Shown here: in pieces, positions 6,279 to 11,243 of the stretch | Position numbering within the stretch: position 1 is the first letter of the stretch | Layout: every line of letters starts with the position of its first letter | Assembly: GCA_030428405.1 (NCBI GenBank) | Contig: JAUIEH010000043.1 | Span: 1 to 11,243, forward strand | Source: Alphaproteobacteria bacterium | GTDB lineage: Bacteria; Pseudomonadota; Alphaproteobacteria; Caulobacterales; Maricaulaceae | Reading direction: 5' to 3' | Length of the DNA: 11,243 bases | The notes under the pieces: generated by a model | Told to the model about the DNA's origin: nothing | The model's input: the letters and a program-made list of their open reading frames with translations, nothing else | Databases searched by the model: none | Translations under genes and position numbers: made by a program

Positions 6279-7499
6279 ATGAGCCGGTCATTATCCGCCG
6301 TAGACGAAGCGTTTCGCCAAAAGGCCGTCGACTGGCTCGATGGTCATGTCGCGGATTTCGGACTGCCCGCGCGCGAGGGTCTGAGCCTGGAGCAGGACGT
6401 CGAGCTCGCCCGGCGCTGGCAGAAGGTTAAATCGGAAAACGGCTACGCCGTCATTTCCTGGCCGGCGCCGTGGGGGCCCGGCGGCACGGTGACGCAGCAG
6501 GCATTGTTTGCGACCGAAGAAAGCAAGCGCGGCTTTCCGGCCGGCCATCTCGTCATTTCTCTCGGCATGCCGACGCCGATGGTGCTGCGTTACGCTTCCG
6601 ACGAACTTAAGGAGCGCTTCGTGCCGCCGGCTATTCGCGGCGAAACGCTCTGGGCGCAGCTTTTCTCAGAACCCGCCGCCGGTTCCGACCTCGCCGGCCT
6701 TCGCATGCGCGCCAAGCGTCAGGGCGATGACTGGGTGCTCTCTGGGCAGAAGGTTTGGACCACGCTCGCGCAGTTTTGCGATTACGGCGTCTGCGTTGCG
6801 CGCCATGACCCCAGCCTGCCCAAGCACAAGGGCCTCACCTATTTCATCGTCGATCTCAAAGCGCCCGGCGTCACCGTGCGCCCGATCCGTCAGCTCACCG
6901 GCGAAGTCCATTTCAATGAAGTGTTTTTCGACGACGTCGTCGTGCCGGATGCGTATCGCCTGGGCGGCGTCGGCGACGGGTTCAAGCTCGCCATAGAGAC
7001 CCTAATGATGGAGCGTTATACGGCGGCGGCGGATGAAACCGGTTTTGGTCCGACGCTGGCGCGCTTCATCGAACTCGCCGCTGAGACGCCGGGCGTGCGC
7101 GGTGAAACGGCGCTGGACGATGGCGGCGTGCGCGCCGAAATCGCGCGCACTTACGCGCTGCAGCAGGGCCTCGTCGCCATTCACGGGCGCGCGCTGGCGG
7201 AAATGTCGGCCGGGCGCACGCCGGGTCCGGAAGGCTCCATCCACAAGCTCGCTTCGGTGCGCCATCGTCAGCATTTGAGCACGCTCGCGCTCGACCTGCT
7301 TGGCCCGGACGGTCTGCGCCAGGCGCCAGGGGTTAATCCGAAGACGGACTTCCACTATTCCTGGCTCGACGCCCCGACCCTGCGCATCGCCGGCGGCACC
7401 GACGAAGTCCTGCTCAATACGATCGCGGAAAAGATCCTCGGCCTGCCGCAGGACCACCGCCCGGACAAGGGCGTGCCCTTCGACGAAATCCCGAGCTAG
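6279..7499 (+). CDS. Acyl-CoA dehydrogenase, large (catalytic) subunit of pair 2
   Basis: A 406-residue ACAD. AAAGGA (6267-6272) lies six bases before ATG 6279, 15 nt after the previous stop. The motifs fall at the same residue numbers as in the first large subunit: FSEPAAGSDLA at 129-139, W160 followed by the normal Thr161-Thr162 (flavin contact), and Glu245-Arg246 (MMERYTAA) as the probable helix-G catalytic base. The end reads IAGGTDEVLLNTIAEKILGLP, with Gly at the medium-chain-type Glu position, then a 17-residue tail rich in Asp and Pro. It should form the active half of a heteromeric FAD-dependent acyl-CoA dehydrogenase with the preceding small subunit, feeding electrons to electron-transfer flavoprotein (not encoded here). 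It ends the dehydrogenase run; its TAG overlaps the TAG of the convergent oxidoreductase gene within the palindrome CTAG. Family firm; chain specificity not readable. Confidence 0.9.
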   Translation: MSRSLSAVDEAFRQKAVDWLDGHVADFGLPAREGLSLEQDVELARRWQKVKSENGYAVISWPAPWGPGGTVTQQALFATEESKRGFPAGHLVISLGMPTPMVLRYASDELKERFVPPAIRGETLWAQLFSEPAAGSDLAGLRMRAKRQGDDWVLSGQKVWTTLAQFCDYGVCVARHDPSLPKHKGLTYFIVDLKAPGVTVRPIRQLTGEVHFNEVFFDDVVVPDAYRLGGVGDGFKLAIETLMMERYTAAADETGFGPTLARFIELAAETPGVRGETALDDGGVRAEIARTYALQQGLVAIHGRALAEMSAGRTPGPEGSIHKLASVRHRQHLSTLALDLLGPDGLRQAPGVNPKTDFHYSWLDAPTLRIAGGTDEVLLNTIAEKILGLPQDHRPDKGVPFDEIPS

Positions 7500-8605
7500 C
7501 CGGCGCTTAGCGCCAGCGCCGCGACCTCGTCCGCCAGCGCGAGCGAGGCGGTTAGGCCCGGCGATTCAATGCCGAACAAATTGATGAGGCCGGGCACGCC
7601 GTGGCGGTCGGGTCCGGAAATGACGAAGTCGGCGTCGGGCTCGCCGGGACCTGCGATTTTCGGTCGAAGCCCTGCATAGCCTGGCGCGAGCACGCCGTCT
7701 TTCAACTCCGGCCAATAGCGCCGGATAGCGTCATAAAAACGTGCGCCGCGCGCCGGGTCGACGTCGAGATTTGGCGTCTCAACCCACTCCACATCCGGAC
7801 CAAAACGCGCCTGACCACCCAGATCGAGCGTGAGATGCACGCCGAGCCCGCCTTGTTCCGGGACCGGATAAATCAGGCGTGAGAACGGCGACTTTCCCGA
7901 CAGCGTGAAATAGCTGCCCTTGGCGAGATACGCATGCGGAATGCGCTCGCGCGGAAAACCTTCGATGGCGTGGGCCAGCTTCACTGCGCCCAGTCCCGCC
8001 GCATTGACGATGATGCGCGCCCTCACGCTTGGCGCGTCATCGCCTTCGAGCGTGATGGCGCAGCCTTCACCCGTCGGCTGGATGCTTTTGACGCCGACGC
8101 CGAAGGCGACCATGACGCCGGCGTCCTCAGCCTCGCCCAGAAGCGACAGCATATAAGCGTGGCTGTCGATGACGCCGGTCGAGGGCGAGTGCAGCGCCGC
8201 GACGACATTGAGCGCCGGCTCCATGTCGAGCGCTTGCACCTTGCTCAGCCGCTCAAGATCGTCGACGCCGTTGGCGCGCGCCTTTTCTTCGATCGCGTCG
8301 AGCTTTTCCACCTGCGCATCGCTCGAGGCGACGATGAGCTTGCCGCAGCGGCGGTGAGGCACGTTGTGGCTGTCGCAATAGGCATACAACATGTCGCGAC
8401 CGGCCACGCAGCTCAGCGCTTTGCGCGAGCCGGCCGGATAATAAATGCCGGCATGGATGACTTCGCTGTTGCGCGAACTCGTCTCTTCGCCGATGTGGGC
8501 GTTGCGCTCGACCACAACGGTCTCCAGACCCGCTTGTCCGAGCGCGCGCGCAATGGCGAGGCCGACGACGCCGGCGCCGATGACGATACAGTCGAGCTGG
8601 TCCAA
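7496..8605 (-). CDS. FAD-dependent oxidoreductase, L-2-hydroxyglutarate dehydrogenase type
   Basis: A DAO-fold flavoprotein of 369 residues from the preferred start. The FAD dinucleotide motif GAGVVG (10-15) is followed by an acidic strand end (VVVER, Glu33). RNSEVIHAGIYYPAGS (from Arg45) is the hallmark of the L2HGDH/LhgO group. INAAGL-like VNAAGLGAVK, YAGLRPKIAGPG and the end NLFGIESPGLTASLALADE complete the family pattern. Known members oxidise L-2-hydroxyglutarate to 2-oxoglutarate and pass electrons to the respiratory chain. Here the substrate could be another 2-hydroxy acid linked to the surrounding acyl-CoA pathway. Start: the TTG at 8605 gives LDQLDCIVIGAG (read as Met first), the usual distance to the FAD motif, and is preceded by AAGGTGG with an 8-nt gap. 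ATG 8638 (11 residues longer) has no visible ribosome site; GTG codons at 8614 and 8617 are further alternatives. Convergent with the dehydrogenase run, divergent from the ligase. Confidence 0.87.
   Translation of the reverse strand: MDQLDCIVIGAGVVGLAIARALGQAGLETVVVERNAHIGEETSSRNSEVIHAGIYYPAGSRKALSCVAGRDMLYAYCDSHNVPHRRCGKLIVASSDAQVEKLDAIEEKARANGVDDLERLSKVQALDMEPALNVVAALHSPSTGVIDSHAYMLSLLGEAEDAGVMVAFGVGVKSIQPTGEGCAITLEGDDAPSVRARIIVNAAGLGAVKLAHAIEGFPRERIPHAYLAKGSYFTLSGKSPFSRLIYPVPEQGGLGVHLTLDLGGQARFGPDVEWVETPNLDVDPARGARFYDAIRRYWPELKDGVLAPGYAGLRPKIAGPGEPDADFVISGPDRHGVPGLINLFGIESPGLTASLALADEVAALALSAG
7502..7514. other. Short inverted repeat at a convergent gene end
   Basis: GGCGC (7502-7506) and GCGCC (7510-7514) flank a TTA loop, three bases after the stop of the large dehydrogenase subunit and inside the last codons of the convergent oxidoreductase gene. 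It could fold in either transcript. There is no T-run, so a role as a bidirectional terminator is only possible, not shown. Confidence 0.25.
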
Positions 8606-8656
8606 TCCGCTCACCACCTTTTCAGCAAACGCCAGCATCGCTGCGACCGCGCACAG

Positions 8657-8694
8657 TGCAAGATCGCGAAGCGCGCCGCATCTGCAAGATCGCG
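8657..8694. repeat. Perfect 12-bp direct repeat in a divergent promoter region
   Basis: TGCAAGATCGCG occurs at 8657-8668 and again at 8683-8694, 26 bp from start to start. The flanks do not match. The copies sit between the oxidoreductase start and the ligase start, upstream of the candidate ligase promoter. Two perfect 12-mers within under 200 bp are unlikely by chance, even in GC-rich DNA. Tandem direct repeats at such spacing fit a dimeric regulator binding site. A CGCATGCG palindrome (8693-8700) overlaps the second copy. Confidence 0.5.
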
Positions 8695-8713
8695 CATGCG
8701 TAGAGCGGCTGCG

Positions 8714-8742
8714 TTGCCCGATCCCGCTTGCACGCCTAGGCT
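8714..8742 (+). promoter_or_regulatory. Candidate promoter for the acyl-CoA synthetase gene
   Basis: TTGCCC (8714-8719) and TAGGCT (8737-8742) are spaced by exactly 17 nt, matching sigma-70 boxes at 4/6 and 3/6. A start near 8749 would give a leader of about 33 nt that includes the GGAG ribosome site at 8770-8773. The 12-bp direct repeats lie just upstream, where an activator could bind. Weak match, suggestive by position only. Confidence 0.25.
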
Positions 8743-8781
8743 CGACAAGCCGACAGACCAACGCAGCGCGGAGCACGACGC

Positions 8782-10350
8782 ATGACGTCGCTCGACGAAA
8801 TCGCAGCCCGGCGCGCCTTTCCCAACGCCTTCGCGCGCGAATTTCCCGACCGGCCCGCCGTCATCGTCGCGCCCGGCGGCGATGCGCTCACCTACGGCGA
8901 GTTGAACGCACGCAGCAATCAGATCGCGCGCGTCCTGCGCGCGCGCGGCCTGAAGGACGGCGACCACGTCGCCTTCATGATCGAAAATGCGCCGATGTTT
9001 TTTCTCGCAGCCTGGGCGTGCCAGCGCGCGGGCCTCTATTATTCGCCGATCAACACCCGGCTCACGGCGGCGGAAGCCGGCTATATCGTGCGCGATTGCG
9101 ACGCCAAAGCCGTCATTCTCTCCGCCGCCTTCGCCGATCGCGCCGCAGCGCTCATAACCGAGACGCCGGACATTTCCGCGCTGCGCGCCTGCGTGCATGG
9201 CGAGCTTGACGGTTATGAGCGTCTCGAAACGCTCGCGGAAGCCGAACCGGTCGCGCCGATCCCCGATGAGCGCGAAGGCCAGCCAATGCTCTATTCATCG
9301 GGCACGACGGGCCGACCAAAAGGCATTATCCGGCCCTTGCCGGATCGCGATGTCGGCGCGCCGGATCTGCTGCTGGAGCTCCTGAAAGGGCTTTATAAAT
9401 TTAATCATGACACGGTCTATCTCTGTCCGGCGCCGCTCTATCACGCCGCCGCGCTGTGGTACACGCTCGCCATGCAGCGGCTGGGCGCAACCACAATCAT
9501 CATGCCGAAATTCGAGCCCGAAGCGTTTCTGGCGGCGATCGCCGACTGCAAGGTCACGCACACCCAACTCGTGCCGACCATGTTCTCGCGGCTATTGAAG
9601 CTGCCGGAAGAAAAGCGCAACGCCCATGACCTCTCAAGCCTTGAGGTCGCCATCCATGCGGCCGCGCCCTGCCCCGTTCAGGTCAAGGAACAAATGATCG
9701 AATGGTGGGGGCCGATCATCTATGAATATTACGCCGCCACGGAAGGCGTCGGTTACACCTTCGTCACCGCGCAGGAATGGCTCGCGCGCAAGGGCACGGT
9801 CGGCAAGCCCGTTTTCGGTGAAATCCACATTGTCGGCGAAGACGGCGCGGAGCTGCCCGCTGGCGAGGAAGGCGTCGTTTATTTCGGCGCCACGCCGGAA
9901 TTTGATTACCATAAGGATGAAGCTAAAACCGCCGAGACGCGGCACCCCTCGGGCTGGGCGACGACCGGCGATGTCGGCCGCGTCGATGAAGACGGCTATC
10001 TCTATCTCACGGACCGTAAGGCGTTCATGATCATCTCGGGCGGGGTGAACATCTATCCCCAGGAGATCGAAAACGCGCTCGTCATCCACCCCGAAGTCAT
10101 GGACGCCGCTGTGTTCGGCGTGCCCGACGCGGATATGGGCGAGCAGGTCAAAGCGGTCATCCAGCCGGTTGATCCGTCAACGGCCGGCCCCGAACTCGCA
10201 GAGCGTTTGCGCGCACATTGCCGCACCGAGCTCGCCGGCTATAAACGCCCGAAAAGCTTCGATTTCATCGAGGCTCTGCCGCGCGGCGAAAATGGCAAGC
10301 TCTACAAGACCGCGCTCAAGGCGTCTTACTGGAAAGACCAACGCGGCTGA
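8782..10350 (+). CDS. AMP-forming acyl-CoA synthetase (acid-CoA ligase)
   Basis: A complete 522-residue adenylate-forming enzyme that activates a carboxylic acid to acyl-AMP and then acyl-CoA. Motifs in order: ATP-binding loop YSSGTTGRPKG (171-181); YEYYAATEG (314-322), the adenine-contact motif; TTGDVG with Asp397, which binds the ribose; DRK (411-413) at the domain hinge; SGGVNIYPQEIE, the A8 loop; and GENGKLYK with catalytic Lys506. GGAG (8770-8773) lies eight bases before ATG 8782. The aromatic EYYAATEG form and the 'PLYHAAALWYT' segment recall FadD-type and bile-acid/steroid-type CoA ligases more than classical long-chain FadD, but this is a family impression and not proof of substrate. 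It is divergent from the oxidoreductase gene and convergent, with only a 4-nt gap, with a second ligase. Probably supplies the CoA thioester used by the dehydrogenase pairs. Confidence 0.9.
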   Translation: MTSLDEIAARRAFPNAFAREFPDRPAVIVAPGGDALTYGELNARSNQIARVLRARGLKDGDHVAFMIENAPMFFLAAWACQRAGLYYSPINTRLTAAEAGYIVRDCDAKAVILSAAFADRAAALITETPDISALRACVHGELDGYERLETLAEAEPVAPIPDEREGQPMLYSSGTTGRPKGIIRPLPDRDVGAPDLLLELLKGLYKFNHDTVYLCPAPLYHAAALWYTLAMQRLGATTIIMPKFEPEAFLAAIADCKVTHTQLVPTMFSRLLKLPEEKRNAHDLSSLEVAIHAAAPCPVQVKEQMIEWWGPIIYEYYAATEGVGYTFVTAQEWLARKGTVGKPVFGEIHIVGEDGAELPAGEEGVVYFGATPEFDYHKDEAKTAETRHPSGWATTGDVGRVDEDGYLYLTDRKAFMIISGGVNIYPQEIENALVIHPEVMDAAVFGVPDADMGEQVKAVIQPVDPSTAGPELAERLRAHCRTELAGYKRPKSFDFIEALPRGENGKLYKTALKASYWKDQRG

Positions 10351-10362
10351 GGCGTCACGCCT
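10350..10362. other. Inverted repeat spanning the gap between two convergent ligase genes
   Basis: AGGCG (10350-10354) and CGCCT (10358-10362) flank TCA, which is the reverse-strand stop codon of the right-hand ligase. The 4-nt intergenic gap (10351-10354) is one arm of the repeat. It could form a small hairpin in either transcript; no T-run is present. Possible shared end signal, low confidence. Confidence 0.3.
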
Positions 10363-11243
10363 TGGCGAGCAATTCGCGCGCGCGGTCGCGCAACTGGTTT
10401 TTCTGAATCTTGCCCAGCGCCGTGCGCGGAAACTCTTCGACCACGAACAAATGTCGCGGCGCTTTGAAATTCGCCATATTCTCGCGCGCCCAGGCATTGA
10501 GCACATCAAATGAGAGCTCTGCGCCATCCGTAAGAATGACGAAGGCCGCGCACACCTCGCCCATGCGCGCATCGGGCGCAGCGACGACAGCGACCTCGGC
10601 GATTTCCGGGCGCTGGCGCAGAATGGTCTCGACTTCGGCCGGATAGACATTGAAGCCGCCGACGATGACGACGTCCTTCATCCGGTCGACGAGCTTGAGA
10701 TTGCCGGCGTCATCCAACATGCCGACATCGCCGGTGTGCAGCCAACCATCCGTGTCGATCGCATCCGCCGTGGCGTCTGGATCATCGAGATAGCCCTTCA
10801 TGACATTGACGCCGCGCACCAGCACTTCGCTCGCCTCGCCGGCCGGCGCCGCACCGCCTTGCGCGCCGGCGATCGCCACCTCGACATCGGGAAAGGCGCG
10901 CCCGACCGTCCTGGAGATGGTCTCGAAATCATCGCCTGCCCGACACGTCGTCGCCATCGCGGTCGCTTCGGTGAGCCCGTAGCTCGTTAAAAACAGCTCC
11001 ATGCCGAGTTCTTCATGCGCACGCCGCGCGAGTTCTTCCGGGAAATTCGCAGAGCCGCTCGTGCCGACACGCAGACTGGAAAGGTCGAAGGAGGCGCGCT
11101 CGGGATGGTCCAGCATCGACTGAAACAAGGTCGGCGGTCCGGGCAGCAGAGAAATGCGCTCGCGCTCTATGGTCTTCAGTGCACGTTCGACATCGAACAC
11201 CTTATGCGGATAGGCTGCAGCGCCCGCCATCAGACACGCCATC
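10355..11243 (-). CDS. AMP-forming acyl-CoA synthetase, 5' end missing
   Basis: The last ~296 residues of a second adenylate-forming ligase; the frame is open to the right edge, and the N-terminal part with the ATP-binding loop (roughly the first 200 residues) lies outside. Visible motifs: LLPGPPTLFQSML before the A4/A5 region, SYGLTEA (adenine contact), GWLHTGDVG with the ribose-binding Asp, DRMKDVVIVGGFNVYPAEVE (hinge and A8 loop) and PRTALGKIQK with the catalytic Lys. The SYGLTEA and FPRTALGKIQKNQLR forms differ from the neighbouring ligase (YYAATEG, LPRGENGKLYK). The two are therefore separate subfamilies and not a duplication; this one looks like the general medium/long-chain or FadD3-like group. 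The Met at 11242 is internal. It points towards the other ligase with a 4-nt gap between stops. Substrate not determinable. Confidence 0.88.
   Translation of the reverse strand, partial: MACLMAGAAAYPHKVFDVERALKTIERERISLLPGPPTLFQSMLDHPERASFDLSSLRVGTSGSANFPEELARRAHEELGMELFLTSYGLTEATAMATTCRAGDDFETISRTVGRAFPDVEVAIAGAQGGAAPAGEASEVLVRGVNVMKGYLDDPDATADAIDTDGWLHTGDVGMLDDAGNLKLVDRMKDVVIVGGFNVYPAEVETILRQRPEIAEVAVVAAPDARMGEVCAAFVILTDGAELSFDVLNAWARENMANFKAPRHLFVVEEFPRTALGKIQKNQLRDRARELLAKA

Noticed and set aside
7934..8785. 283-codon plus-strand frame opposite the oxidoreductase
   Set aside because: Overlaps a clear L2HGDH-type gene and its promoter spacer; the protein is basic and has no motifs.
11240..11242. 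Reverse-strand ATG at the right edge as the start of the second ligase
   Set aside because: The protein would lack the ATP-binding loop and most of the N-terminal domain; the frame stays open to the edge, so this is an internal Met of a truncated gene.
1..11243. Search for CRISPR arrays, IS ends, tRNA/rRNA genes, phage or toxin-antitoxin genes
   Set aside because: No regularly spaced repeats, transposase motifs, tRNA-like cloverleaf or small paired genes were seen; every sizeable stretch is accounted for by metabolic genes and two spacers.

Overview
The window is GC-rich with tightly packed genes and codon use dominated by GC-ending codons (gcg, cgc, ggc, gtc). Together with short intergenic gaps and the protein families present, this suggests an alphaproteobacterial chromosome. 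That assignment is an inference from style, not from a marker gene. No rRNA, tRNA, transposase, integrase, CRISPR array or phage gene was recognised.

Layout from left to right: (1) the 3' part of a DUF1254/DUF1214 protein gene (+), cut by the window edge; (2) a short-chain dehydrogenase of the peroxisomal multifunctional-enzyme-2 (17beta-HSD4) type (+); (3) a small hotdog-fold acyl-CoA thioesterase (-) whose stop codon overlaps the SDR stop; (4) a 207-nt divergent spacer; (5) a four-gene run of acyl-CoA dehydrogenase (ACAD) subunits (+) in the order large, small, small, large, with 4 to 18 nt gaps; (6) an FAD-dependent oxidoreductase of the L-2-hydroxyglutarate dehydrogenase type (-), again overlapping the preceding stop by 4 nt; (7) a divergent spacer carrying a perfect 12-bp direct repeat; (8) a complete acyl-CoA synthetase (+); (9) a second, different acyl-CoA synthetase (-), cut by the right edge.

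Taken together this is an acyl-CoA activation and beta-oxidation locus. The two AMP-forming ligases make CoA thioesters. The ACAD pairs introduce the alpha,beta double bond. The SDR oxidises a 3-hydroxyacyl-CoA. The thioesterase releases stalled or unwanted acyl-CoAs. Enoyl-CoA hydratase and thiolase/aldolase steps are not in the window and must lie elsewhere. Residue inspection indicates that both ACAD pairs are alpha-beta heteromers: the large subunits have the flavin-binding SEPxAGSD motif and a Glu-Arg pair at the isovaleryl-CoA-dehydrogenase-type catalytic position, while the small subunits have lost both. Such heteromeric ACADs are known for bulky or unusual acyl-CoAs (mycobacterial cholesterol side chain ChsE enzymes; PimC/PimD for pimeloyl-CoA). 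A polycyclic, branched or dicarboxylic acid is therefore a more likely substrate than plain fatty acids, but the substrate cannot be read from the sequence.

The points most worth a second look are the mirrored L-S-S-L dehydrogenase arrangement, the loss of the flavin-contacting Thr in the first large subunit, the 12-bp direct repeat in the ligase/oxidoreductase divergent spacer, and the ultra-compact convergent gene ends.
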